Notes: generated from the letters alone by a model not told the origin. A DNA stretch of 39,457 nt from an uncultured Clostridium sp. (GCA_947569365.1 CANOSM010000019.1:1-39457); one strand, 5' to 3'. Positions 9,218 to 18,155 are shown, counted from the stretch's first letter. Translations and numbers: made by a program.

Positions 9218-9249
9218 AAAAAAATATATTAGAATGGGTGATAAGTAAA

Positions 9250-9498
9250 ATGAGAGAAATCTTAAAAAAGGAAGTAGAAGTGTTAAACTTAAACAAAGGT
9301 ATAAAGGAGAAGCTAATAAATAGAGAAATAGGATCAGTTTCTGAACTTTGTAATTATTCTAGAATGGAATTATCTGAATTAGATTTTAATAACGAAGAAA
9401 TTAAAGACATTATGATATCCTTAGAGCTTCAAGGTTTAGATTTAAAAAGAAATCATGCTAAAAGAAATAAACTTATAGATAAGAAAATAAAGATATAA
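9250..9498 (+). CDS. Small RpoA C-terminal-domain-like protein
   Basis: 82 residues from ATG 9250, preceded at 7 bases by GGTGAT, which matches the extended Shine-Dalgarno sequence. An upstream GTG at 9238 has no such site. The pattern VEVLNLNKGIKEKL, then a turn, GSVSELCNYSRMELSEL, and helices ending in GLDLK parallels the alpha C-terminal domain of RNA polymerase (helix-hairpin-helix type; usual ending GLxLK). There is no N-terminal RpoA domain. It could be a stand-alone helix-hairpin-helix nucleic-acid or polymerase-binding protein. The gene sits alone between a structured leader and a 15-bp inverted repeat. The fold call is by pattern only. Confidence 0.55.
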   Translation: MREILKKEVEVLNLNKGIKEKLINREIGSVSELCNYSRMELSELDFNNEEIKDIMISLELQGLDLKRNHAKRNKLIDKKIKI

Positions 9499-9530
9499 TT
9501 AAAAAAATAATTAATATATATAATGACACT

Positions 9531-9594
9531 ATACATTTAAGATATGAAGAAAAATTAATTCAAAAATTTTCCTGTATATCTTAAATGTATTTTT
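9531..9594 (+). terminator. Inverted repeat, probable terminator
   Basis: Arms 9531-9545 and 9576-9590 are perfect 15-base complements around a 30-base, mostly AT loop that can fold further. TTTTATT follows. This is consistent with termination of the small gene before the next promoter. Confidence 0.6.
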
Positions 9595-9620
9595 ATTCTA
9601 GTTTTATAGTATTATCTATA

Positions 9621-9649
9621 TTGACAAAGATGTTTTATACTATTATAAT
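9621..9649 (+). promoter_or_regulatory. Consensus sigma-A promoter of dtxR-mnmA-copA operon
   Basis: A perfect TTGACA (9621-9626) and perfect TATAAT (9644-9649) are separated by 17 bases, the best promoter in the window. The predicted start near 9656 falls inside the adjoining palindrome. Confidence 0.85.
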
Positions 9650-9666
9650 GTTAACTAAAGTTAACA
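9649..9666 (+). promoter_or_regulatory. Operator-like palindrome overlapping transcription start
   Basis: TGTTAACT and AGTTAACA are perfect 8-base arms around AA, abutting the -10 box and covering the predicted start. Position and symmetry suggest a repressor site, most simply for the DtxR-like protein encoded 21 bases downstream (autoregulation). The sequence only loosely resembles known DtxR/MntR boxes. Confidence 0.65.
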
Positions 9667-9686
9667 AAAGGAGAAAAAAGGAATAG

Positions 9687-10130
9687 ATGATATCGAAATC
9701 ACTAGAAGAATACTTAAAAACTATGTATATTCTAAAAATGCAAAATGGTAATATTAGAGTTACAGATGTTGCAAATAAAATGGGATATACAAAGTCAGGA
9801 GTTAACAAGGCACTTTATAATTTAAAAGATAAAGGATATGTTAATTATGAATCTTATGGGACAATAGAATTAACAGAGCAAGGGATTAATTTAGCAAGAA
9901 AAACATTGGAAATATATGATATCGTTTATTTATTTTTAAATGAAGTTTTAGATATAGATTCAAAAGAGGCAGAAAAAGAAGCAGAGAAAATAAAGTCGGT
10001 TATATCAGATGAAACAACAAATAAACTTGCAAAATATGTACATAAAGTTTTAGGACTAAATGAACTAAATTGCAATTATAATGTAAATAATGAAAGATGT
10101 AGATGTTGTAAAAAAAGATGTAAAAGATAA
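9687..10130 (+). CDS. DtxR/MntR-like winged-helix regulator with Cys-rich tail
   Basis: 147 residues from ATG 9687. The DtxR-type winged helix is clear: SLEEYLKTMYIL, helix-turn-helix DVANKMGYTKSGVNKAL, wing GYVNYESYGTIELTEQG. A dimerisation region follows (about 72-125, with VISDETTNKLAKYV). It has no C-terminal FeoA/SH3 domain. Two family metal ligands look lost: the His near residue 77 is Tyr, and the usual EH pair before the ISDET motif is KS. The tail instead has five cysteines (129, 138, 140, 141, 145) among basic residues, which might bind copper, zinc or a cluster. It shares an operon with copA, so a copper or thiol signal is plausible. Family certain, effector unknown. Confidence 0.8.
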   Translation: MISKSLEEYLKTMYILKMQNGNIRVTDVANKMGYTKSGVNKALYNLKDKGYVNYESYGTIELTEQGINLARKTLEIYDIVYLFLNEVLDIDSKEAEKEAEKIKSVISDETTNKLAKYVHKVLGLNELNCNYNVNNERCRCCKKRCKR

Positions 10131-10170
10131 AAAAAGTCTAATAATTTTATATAATAGGAGCATTTTTTAA

Positions 10171-11253
<1,083 letters not shown>

Positions 11254-11287
11254 AATAAAAATATTATTTTAAGGAGAATATTAAAAT

Positions 11288-13842
11288 ATGAGAAAAGTAA
11301 AATTTGATATTCAAGGGATGACTTGTAGTAGTTGTCAAGCTCATGTAGAAAGAGCTGTAAAAAAATTAAGTGGAACAAAAAAAGTAGAAGTTAATTTGCT
11401 TTCAAATAATATGAAAGTTGAATATGATGAAAAAGAATTAAATAATGAAGATATAATTAAAGCAGTAGTAGATGCAGGATATGGTGCTAAAGTTTTTGAA
11501 AGAAAAAGTGGAGAAGAAAAAAATGATAGTGCTAGTACAGAAGAGTTAAAAAGCATGAAAAAAAGATTAATAACATCTATTTGTTTGTTAATTCCACTTA
11601 TGTATATTGCGATGAATCACATGTTTTATATGTGGTTTAAAATACCAGTACCAAGTTTTATAAAATCACTTTTTCATGGGACTAAAAACGCATTAAATTT
11701 TGCAGTAGCTCAATTTATATTGCTTATACCAATAATGTTTGTAAATAGAAATTACTTTATAATTCGGATTTAAGAGATTATTTAAAGGAAGTCCTAATAT
11801 GGATTCATTAATTGCTCTTGGATCTGGTGCAGCAACATTATATGGCTTATTTGCAATAGGAATGATTATATATGGATTTAATATAAATGATTTAAAATTA
11901 GTAGATAAATACTCTATGGATTTATACTTTGAATCAGCAGGAATGATACTTACATTAATAACACTTGGAAAATACTTAGAAACTAAATCAAAAGGCAAAA
12001 CAAGTGATGCTATAAGTAAGTTAATAAATTTAGCACCGAAGACAGCAATAATTGAAAAAGATCGGAAAAGAAATAGAGATAGAAACAGATAAAATAAATG
12101 TAAATGATATAGTAATTATTAAACCAGGAACAAGCATACCAGTAGATGGAGTTATAATAAGCGGTAGTTCAAATTTAGATGAATCAGCAATTACAGGAGA
12201 AAGTATTCCAGTATATAAAACTATAAATGATAATGTAATATCAGGAACAATAAATCAAAATGGATATCTGAAAGTAAAGGCTTTAAAGGTCTTAGGAGAT
12301 ACAACTCTTTCACAGATAATAAATTTGGTTGAAGAGGCTAGTAATTCTAAAGCTCCAATTTCTAAACTTGCAGATAAAGTAAGTGCAGTATTTGTACCAG
12401 TAGTTATTTTAATTTCAATATTAGCATTTATATTTTGGATTATACAAGGACAGAACTTTGAATTTGCACTTACAACAGCAATATCAGTACTTGTTATATC
12501 ATGCCCTTGTGCACTTGGACTTGCAACACCAGTAGCGATAATGGTTGCAACAGGAAAAGGAGCAGAAAATGGAATATTAATCAAATCAGCAGAAAGTTTA
12601 GAAAGATTACATTTAGTAAATACTGTTATGCTTGATAAAACAGGAACAGTTACAGAGGGAAAACCAGTAGTTACAGATATATTAAGTATAATAAAGGAAA
12701 ATGAATTGTTAGAAATAGCAGGAAGTTTAGAAAAATTGTCTCAGCATCCTCTAGCAGAGGCTATAAACAAAAAAGTAGAAAAAGAAATTGTAGATTTAAA
12801 AAATGTAGATGAATTTGAAAATATTTCTGGTAGAGGTGTAAAAGGAAAAATAGATGGAGAGATTTATTTAGGTGGGAATTATGCCTTTATGACTGAGAAT
12901 AATATTGATGTAAAAGATGTAGAGAATAGATATAATGCTTTATCAAGTAAAGGAAAAACTGTACTATTCTTTTCAAATAAAGAAAAGGTAATTGGTATTA
13001 TAGCAGTTTCAGATATTATAAAGAAAACAAGCAAAAAGGCAGTAGAAGAACTTAAAAAGAATAATGTAGAAGTTATAATGATTACTGGTGATAATAAAAA
13101 AGTAGCAGAAGCAATCGGAAAAGAAGCTGGAATTGAAAATATTGTTTCAGAAGTATTACCACAAGATAAAGAAAGTGTTGTTTCAAAATACCAAGAAAAA
13201 GGAAAAGTAGTTGCTTTTGTAGGAGATGGTATAAATGATAGTCCAGCACTGGCAAAGGCAGATGTAGGATTAGCAATAGGAAATGGAACTGACATTGCAA
13301 TAGAAGCAGCAGATATTGTACTTATGAAAGATAGTTTGTTAGATGTTGCAACAGCAATTTCTTTAAGTAAAAAAACTATAAATAATATAAAAATGAACTT
13401 ATTCTGGGCATTTTTCTATAATTGTCTAGGAATACCAGTTGCATTTGGAGCATTTTATTTAAGCTTTGGATTAAGACTAAATCCTATGATAGGAGCTGTT
13501 GCTATGAGTTTTAGCTCAGTATGTGTTGTAACAAATGCTTTAAGGCTTAGAAAATTTAAAATGAATTATAAGATAGAAAATGATAATAATAATTATAATA
13601 AAAATATTAAGGAGGATAATGAAAATATGGAAGGTATAAAAGTAATAGAAATTGAAGGAATGTCATGCAATCACTGCAAAATGAGTGTTGAAAAAGTATT
13701 AGGTGCTTTAGATGGAGTAGAAAGTGTAGAGGTAAGCTTAGAAAATAAAAATGCTAAGATTACTTGTAGCAAAGAGTTAAGTGATGATAAAATAAAAGAA
13801 GCTATTAAAGAAGAAGGTTTTGAAGTAGTTAATATAAAATAA
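11288..13842 (+). CDS. copA: Copper-exporting P1B ATPase CopA with terminal HMA domains, read through two CGGA +1 sites
   Basis: Starts at ATG 11288 behind AAGGAGAA. It breaks at CGG 11765 and at CGG 12063; skipping one C at each gives one 850-residue protein. Order: N-terminal HMA with GMTCSSC (10-16), membrane segments, actuator loop TGES (about 302-305), CPC metal site (405-407), phosphorylation motif DKTGT (D449), HP pair (486-487), GDGINDSPA (about 645-653), last two membrane segments with YN and MSFSS motifs, then a linker and a C-terminal HMA with GMSCNHC (790-796). All catalytic motifs are intact, which argues against a dead gene. It pumps Cu(I) out of the cytoplasm. The C-terminal HMA also has its own ribosome-binding site. 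The gene shares the operon with a DtxR-like repressor. Confidence 0.88.
11765..11768 (+). other. CGGA +1 recoding site 3 (CopA G160)
   Basis: The codons are ATT CGG ATT TAA: the zero frame ends two codons after the site. Skipping C11765 gives ATT GGA TTT AAG, restoring FIIGFKRLFKG and the following NMDSLIALG, a typical CopA loop and helix. The preceding codon is ATT. Confidence 0.78.
12063..12066 (+). other. CGGA +1 recoding site 4 (CopA G259)
   Basis: The codons are GAT CGG AAA, with a stop nine codons after the CGG. Skipping C12063 gives GAT GGA AAA (DGK), the usual turn before the actuator domain of copper ATPases. The preceding codon is GAT, whose tRNA cannot re-pair with ATC after a slip. 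A TTG-start frame beginning at 12052 is not needed to explain the downstream sequence. Confidence 0.78.
13609..13842 (+). CDS. Nested CopZ-like copper chaperone (internal start at 13627)
   Basis: Inside the 3' end of copA, AAGGAGG (13609-13615) stands 11 bases before ATG 13627, in frame with copA. Initiation there would give a 71-residue protein consisting of exactly one HMA domain, with Cu ligands in GMSCNHC, VEVSLENKNAK and a C-terminal EGFEVVNIK: the size and shape of CopZ. The segment before it is an Asn/Lys-rich linker, as expected for a fused former gene. Production of both fusion and free chaperone is inferred from the ribosome-binding site; only the fusion frame is certain. Confidence 0.5.
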   Translation, partial: KEDNENMEGIKVIEIEGMSCNHCKMSVEKVLGALDGVESVEVSLENKNAKITCSKELSDDKIKEAIKEEGFEVVNIK

Positions 13843-13861
13843 AGTATAGAGGAAAAATATA

Positions 13862-14557
13862 ATGTCAGATATGTTTTCAAGAACAGAATTGTTATTAGGA
13901 AAAGAAAAAGTAGATATTTTAAAAAACTCTAAAGTTGCTATATTTGGAATTGGAGGAGTTGGAAGTTTTGTATTAGAAGGATTAGCAAGAGCAGGAATTG
14001 GATCATTTATACTTGTAGATAATGATACAATTTCTGAATCTAATCTGAATAGACAATTGGTTGCAACTACTAAAACAATTGGTAGACCTAAAGTAGAAGT
14101 TGCAAAAGAAAGAGTCTTAGAAATAAATCCAAATGCAAATATTGAAATATATAAAGAATTTTTTATGCCAGATACTAGAGAAGAAATAATCGATAAATCA
14201 ATAGATTATATTGTAGATGCAATAGATACAGTAACTGCAAAAATAGAACTAATTGTAAGGGCTAAAAAACTAAATATTAAAATTATATCTAGTATGGGTA
14301 CAGGAAACAAGTTAAATCCTACTAAATTTGAAGTAGCAGACATTTATAAAACTAGTGTATGCCCTCTAGCTAAAGTTATGAGAAAAGAACTAAGAAAAAG
14401 AGATATAAATGGACTAAAAGTACTTTATTCAAAAGAAGATCCAATAAAAATAGAAAAGAACTTAAAAGAAAAGCAAGTTCCAGGAAGTATATCTTTTGTA
14501 CCATCAGTTGCAGGATTAATAATTGCTGGAGAAGTAGTAAAAGATTTAATAAAATAA
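13862..14557 (+). CDS. tcdA: tRNA threonylcarbamoyladenosine dehydratase TcdA (ThiF/E1 family)
   Basis: 231 residues, start ATG 13862 behind AGAGGAAA, 19 bases after copA. It has the TcdA opening FSRTELLLG, nucleotide loop GIGGVGS, NLNRQLVAT with the Arg/Gln adenylation residues, AIDTVTAKIEL, then SSMGTGNKLNPTKFEVADI, the catalytic-type TSVCPLAKVMRKELRK and the closing PGSISFVPSVAGLI. These match TcdA rather than ThiF or MoeB, and the CxxC zinc pairs of those enzymes are absent. It cyclises t6A37 of ANN-decoding tRNAs to ct6A, which improves decoding. It adds a second tRNA anticodon-loop modification enzyme to this operon region. Confidence 0.93.
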   Translation: MSDMFSRTELLLGKEKVDILKNSKVAIFGIGGVGSFVLEGLARAGIGSFILVDNDTISESNLNRQLVATTKTIGRPKVEVAKERVLEINPNANIEIYKEFFMPDTREEIIDKSIDYIVDAIDTVTAKIELIVRAKKLNIKIISSMGTGNKLNPTKFEVADIYKTSVCPLAKVMRKELRKRDINGLKVLYSKEDPIKIEKNLKEKQVPGSISFVPSVAGLIIAGEVVKDLIK

Positions 14558-14600
14558 ACAAATAAAGTTTTATTAAATTGTATTATTTGTAATAAAGATG

Positions 14601-14609
14601 TGATATACT
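14601..14609 (+). promoter_or_regulatory. Possible extended -10 promoter
   Basis: TG-A-TATACT at 14601-14609 is an extended -10 element; a TTGTAT at 14578-14583 is 20 bases upstream, a poor spacing. It could start transcription about 16 bases before ATG 14633, but the predicted start lies close to the AGGAGG ribosome-binding site. Confidence 0.3.
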
Positions 14610-14632
14610 TTTTTAAAAGAAGGAGGTATGTA

Positions 14633-14938
14633 ATGGAAGAGAAATTAAATAATTTACCATACTCTTATAAAGAAGATATACAAAAAGCAACCAAAATATT
14701 AAAAGAAAATGGAGCAAAAGAAGTATTTATTTTTGGTTCTATTATAAATGGAAAATTTAATAAAAATTCTGATATAGATATTGCGGTCAAAGGATTAAAT
14801 GAAAAGGATTTTTATAGAGTTGCAAGTATATTAATGTTTGAACTTCAAAATAAATTTGATCTTATAGATTTAGATGATAAGAATAATAGTTTTTCTCAAA
14901 TGTTACTAAAGGTTGGAGAGTTGTTGAAAGTTGGATAA
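14633..14938 (+). CDS. MNT-type nucleotidyltransferase-domain protein
   Basis: 101 residues from ATG 14633, set by AGAAGGAGG just upstream; the in-frame start at 14600 lacks a site. It has the minimal nucleotidyltransferase pattern GS (35-36), ten residues, then D47-x-D49 (SDIDIAV), and ends in ELLKVG. Such proteins are often the antitoxin half of HEPN/MNT pairs, but no HEPN gene adjoins; the next gene is a TtcA-like thiolase. The expected third acidic residue is probably the Asp in FDLIDLDD. Solo function is unknown. Confidence 0.8.
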   Translation: MEEKLNNLPYSYKEDIQKATKILKENGAKEVFIFGSIINGKFNKNSDIDIAVKGLNEKDFYRVASILMFELQNKFDLIDLDDKNNSFSQMLLKVGELLKVG

Positions 14939-14964
14939 TGTAATAATGAAAGGGCACAAATAAA

Positions 14965-15835
14965 TTGGAAAGATATGAAGAGATAGAAAAAAGCATTAGA
15001 ACTAGTTATAGAAAAGAAATATGGAAAAGATTTATAAAAGGAATATCAGAATATGAAATGATAAAAGATGGTGATAGAATTGCTGTCTGTATTTCTGGTG
15101 GTAAAGATTCAATGCTTCTTGCAAAATGTATGCAAGAGCTAACAAAACATAAAAAGATGCATTTTGAACTAGAATTCATTGTAATGAATCCTGGATACAA
15201 TGAAATAAACAAAGAAAAAATTATAAATAATGCACAAATATTAAATATCCCAATACATATATTTGAAACAGATATTTTTAATAGAGTTGTAAATATAGAA
15301 GATAGTCCATGTTATTTATGTGCTAGAATGAGAAGAGGATATTTATATGAAGAAGCAAAAAAACTCAATTGCAATAAAATAGCTTTAGGACATCATTTTG
15401 ATGATGTTATTGAAACAATTTTAATGGGTATGTTCTATGGAGCTCAGATACAAACAATGATGCCAAAAGTGTGTAGCACATCACATCCTCGGAATGGAGC
15501 TTATAAGACCATTATACTTTGTAAGAGAAGAAGACATTATAAGCTGGAGGGATAAAAATAACTTAGAATTTATACAATGTGCTTGTAGATTTACAGAAGA
15601 GTATGAAAAAAATAATAATAAAAATGATATATCAAAAAGAGAAAAAATGAAATCACTAATAAAAGAACTGAAAAAAGATTATGAAAATATTGATGTTAAT
15701 ATTTTCAGTAGTGTTCAAAATGTAAATTTAGATACAATTATTTCATACAAAAAACAAGATAATATACATCATTTTCTAGATACTTATAATGGTAACTCAA
15801 AAAATTTAAGTAATAATTCAAATAAAAATATATAG
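14965..15835 (+). CDS. TtcA-like tRNA thiolation enzyme (PP-loop ATPase), read through one CGGA +1 site
   Basis: The TTG start at 14965 follows AAAGGG; I see no better in-frame start. Skipping C15490 merges two frames into 289 residues. PP-loop SGGKDS is 44-49; iron-sulphur ligands C116 and C119 lie in SPCYLCARMRRG; ALGHHFDD (140-147) and the IETILMGMFYG helix are typical of TtcA. After the site come GMELIRPLYFVRE and C205/C207 in CACRF, which supply the third cluster ligand. The tail (about 215-289) is Asn/Lys-rich and less conserved. TtcA proteins convert C32 to 2-thiocytidine in some tRNAs, including arginine tRNAs in enterobacteria. Without the shift the product lacks the third Cys. Family firm, exact tRNA target inferred. 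Confidence 0.82.
15490..15493 (+). other. CGGA +1 recoding site 5 (TtcA-like G176)
   Basis: The codons are CCT CGG AAT; the zero frame stops 21 codons later. Skipping C15490 gives CCT GGA ATG GAG and the conserved PGMELIRPLY stretch. The preceding codon is CCT, so here a peptidyl slip onto CTC is at least conceivable. Confidence 0.78.
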
Positions 15836-15837
15836 AG

Positions 15838-15878
15838 AAAAAGAAAGTTTTTTAAATACAATTACTTTCTTTTTTTTT
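15838..15878 (+). terminator. Intrinsic terminator after TtcA-like gene
   Basis: Arms 15838-15848 and 15864-15874 form an 11-bp stem with a 15-base loop. The T-run continues to 15878. It starts three bases after the stop codon. Confidence 0.85.
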
Positions 15879-15933
15879 ACATTTATGATAGTATGAAAAA
15901 ACATATAATTAATGTAAAAGGAGAGTGAAAGTT

Positions 15934-17085
15934 ATGAAAAATATAGCGATTTTTGGTTCAACAGGCTCAATTGGAGAAAATACATTAAATGTAGTAAGAG
16001 AAAATAGGAATTTATTTAAAGTAATAACATTAGTTGCAGGAAAGAACATAGAAAAGTTAATAGACCAGATAGAAGAATTCCATCCTAAAAATGTTTATAT
16101 TACTAAAAAAGAAAATGCAGATAAATTAAGAAAGTTATATAATGATATTAATATATATTATGGAGAAGGGGGAATGGAAGAAATATCACAATTAGTAGAT
16201 TTTGATATTTCAGTTTCAGCATTAGTTGGAATAGCAGGATTAAAACCAACTTATAATATGATAAAAAATGGAAAGACAGTAGCATTAGCTAATAAAGAAG
16301 TTCTAGTAGCAGGTGGAGAAATAATAATGAAAACTGCAAAAGAAAATGGAGCTAAATTACTTACTGTTGATAGTGAACATAGTGCTATAATGCAATGTTT
16401 AAATGGAGAAGAAAGTAATGAAATTGATAAGATATTACTAACAGCTTCAGGAGGACCATTCTTTGATAAAGAAATAACAGATAATATTACAGTAGAAGAA
16501 GCATTAAATCACCCAACTTGGAATATGGGAAAAAAGGTTACAATCGACTCTTCAACAATGATGAATAAAGGATTTGAAGTTATAGAAGCAAAGTGGTTAT
16601 TTTGTGTTAACCCTAATCAAATTGAAGTTGTAGTACATAGAAAAAGTTTAGTACATTCTATGGTTCAATTTAAAGATGGAACTATTATGGCTAATATAGG
16701 ACCAAAATCTATGCAAATACCAATAGCGTATGCTTTAAATTATCCAGATAGATTATCAAATAATATAGAAAAATTAGACTTATTTGAAGTATCAGATTTA
16801 AAATTTGAAAAACCAAACTTAAATAAATTTAAATGTTTAGAGTTAGCATATAAAGCAATTGAAAAAGGACATTGTTATCAGGTAATATTAAATGCAGCTA
16901 ATGAAGTTTTAGTAGACAGCTTTTTAAATAAAAAAATAAAATATACAGATATTCCAAAAGGAATAGAAAAAATAATGAATCTATATGAAAAAAGAAAATT
17001 AGAAACAATTGATGAAATTTTAGAATTTGATGAAGAAATAAAGAAAAAAACAATAGAAATGATAAACTTAAATCAAATTTTTTAA
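15934..17085 (+). CDS. dxr: 1-deoxy-D-xylulose 5-phosphate reductoisomerase
   Basis: 383 residues from ATG 15934, placed 8 bases after AAAGGAGAG; a GTG at 15925 is too close to that site. It has the NADPH-binding opening FGSTGSIGENTL, VALANKEVLVAGGE, metal and substrate motif VDSEHSAIMQC, ASGGPFF, the flexible loop HPTWNMGKKVTIDSSTMMNK and HRKSLVHSMVQFKDG, all diagnostic. It catalyses the first committed step of the MEP isoprenoid pathway. It is followed 16 bases later by a HAD phosphatase. The usual neighbours (cdsA, rseP, ispG) are absent here. Confidence 0.96.
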   Translation: MKNIAIFGSTGSIGENTLNVVRENRNLFKVITLVAGKNIEKLIDQIEEFHPKNVYITKKENADKLRKLYNDINIYYGEGGMEEISQLVDFDISVSALVGIAGLKPTYNMIKNGKTVALANKEVLVAGGEIIMKTAKENGAKLLTVDSEHSAIMQCLNGEESNEIDKILLTASGGPFFDKEITDNITVEEALNHPTWNMGKKVTIDSSTMMNKGFEVIEAKWLFCVNPNQIEVVVHRKSLVHSMVQFKDGTIMANIGPKSMQIPIAYALNYPDRLSNNIEKLDLFEVSDLKFEKPNLNKFKCLELAYKAIEKGHCYQVILNAANEVLVDSFLNKKIKYTDIPKGIEKIMNLYEKRKLETIDEILEFDEEIKKKTIEMINLNQIF

Positions 17086-17101
17086 TTAGGAGAATTTATA
17101 T

Positions 17102-17965
17102 ATGTATAAGATGATAGTTTTGGATTTAGATGGAACATTACTAAATGATTATAAAAAAATAAGCAAAGAAAATGCAGAGGCAATAAAAAGAGCATATAAT
17201 GAAAAAGGTGTAATATCAGTAATTGCAACAGGAAGACCATTAGGATATGTAAATGAACTATTTAGTGTATATGGCAATTGTTTTGCAAGTTATGTAATTG
17301 CTTGTAATGGTGCTATTATAAAAAATATTGAAAATAATGAATATATACATAAAGTCCCATTTACAAATAAAGAAGTATTAAATATAAGAGAGAAATTTTT
17401 TGAAAATGAAAATACAGATTTTATGATGCTTTATACTGATAAAAATACTATAAATGAAGCAAAAAATAGTAAAACTTTAGAAGATGCAGGAATAAATATA
17501 AATAACAGTAAAACTCAAACAGAAAATATAGAAAATGCAATAAAGAAAAATCCAGATATGATTAATTTATTGTGTTTAATAGGTGGCAATACATTAGTAC
17601 TTCAAAAGATAATAGAAAAGATAAATACATTAGATATTGAGATAGAAAAACCAGTTATATGTAGATATTTATACAAAAATGAAAATCACACATTTGAATC
17701 AAGATATATAGATATAGTAAAAAAAGGTTGTAGTAAGAAAAATGCCATAAATATCTTAGCAGATAAATTAGGAATAAAACAAGAAGAGATAATAGTTATG
17801 GGAGATGGAGGAAATGACATATCAATGTTTGAATGTGCAGGACTAAAAATAGCAATGGAAAATGCAGAAGAATATTTGAAAGAAAATGCAGATTTTGTAA
17901 CTGCAAGTAATAATGATAATGGAGTTGCAAAAGCAATTCATAAGTTTATATTTGATGAAGAGTAG
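17102..17965 (+). CDS. HAD-superfamily Cof-type phosphatase
   Basis: 287 residues, start ATG 17102 behind TAGGAGAA. HAD motif I is LDLDGTLLND (nucleophile D8, D10), motif II is VIATGRP, and motifs III/IV are a late Lys and MGDGGNDISMFE; the large C2 cap lies between. This is the Cof/YidA/YbiV type that dephosphorylates sugar phosphates or flavin precursors; the substrate cannot be read from sequence. It is probably co-transcribed with dxr and ends before a strong terminator. Confidence 0.92.
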   Translation: MYKMIVLDLDGTLLNDYKKISKENAEAIKRAYNEKGVISVIATGRPLGYVNELFSVYGNCFASYVIACNGAIIKNIENNEYIHKVPFTNKEVLNIREKFFENENTDFMMLYTDKNTINEAKNSKTLEDAGININNSKTQTENIENAIKKNPDMINLLCLIGGNTLVLQKIIEKINTLDIEIEKPVICRYLYKNENHTFESRYIDIVKKGCSKKNAINILADKLGIKQEEIIVMGDGGNDISMFECAGLKIAMENAEEYLKENADFVTASNNDNGVAKAIHKFIFDEE

Positions 17966-18028
17966 ATAATTTATATAAAAATGTGAGTTGCAATCCTATT
18001 TGCATTGAATAAATGGATAGATGAAAAA

Positions 18029-18069
18029 AATATGGGTTCTATTAAATTAAAATAGATCCCATATTTTTT
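18029..18069 (+). terminator. Terminator of dxr operon, possibly bidirectional
   Basis: Arms 18029-18043 and 18051-18065 pair at 14 of 15 positions (one T-T mismatch) with loop AAATTAA and T-run 18064-18069. The A-run on the other side gives a T-run on the minus strand, so it could also end the convergent phosphoesterase transcript. Confidence 0.85.
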
Positions 18070-18103
18070 ATAGAAAGGAGTAAAATAGTGATAATAAAAT
18101 ATG

Positions 18104-18141
18104 GAAAATATTACTATTGCATTAAGAATAGTAATATTTTC
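18104..18141. repeat. Perfect 15-bp inverted repeat between convergent genes
   Basis: Arms 18104-18118 and 18127-18141 are fully complementary around an 8-base loop. No T-run adjoins on either strand. It lies 15 bases beyond the 3' end of the minus-strand phosphoesterase gene, so it may protect or help end that mRNA. Confidence 0.6.
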
Positions 18142-18155
18142 AGAAGAAGGGATAA

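Noticed and set aside
12052..13842. Separate gene starting at TTG 12052
   Set aside because: It would begin in the middle of the CopA actuator region without a ribosome-binding site. The upstream frames supply the missing HMA and membrane parts.
14558..14590. Terminator after tcdA
   Set aside because: ACAAATAA and TTATTTGT pair over 8 bases, but no T-run follows.
14633..14938. HEPN/MNT toxin-antitoxin pair
   Set aside because: Only the nucleotidyltransferase-like protein is present; neither neighbour is a HEPN protein.
15494..15835. Separate gene starting at ATG 15494
   Set aside because: It is the C-terminal third of the TtcA-like enzyme, in register after removing one C. It has no ribosome-binding site.
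15876..15909. Promoter directly upstream of dxr
   Set aside because: TTTACA and TATAAT are 22 bases apart, and the predicted start would fall at the ribosome-binding site.
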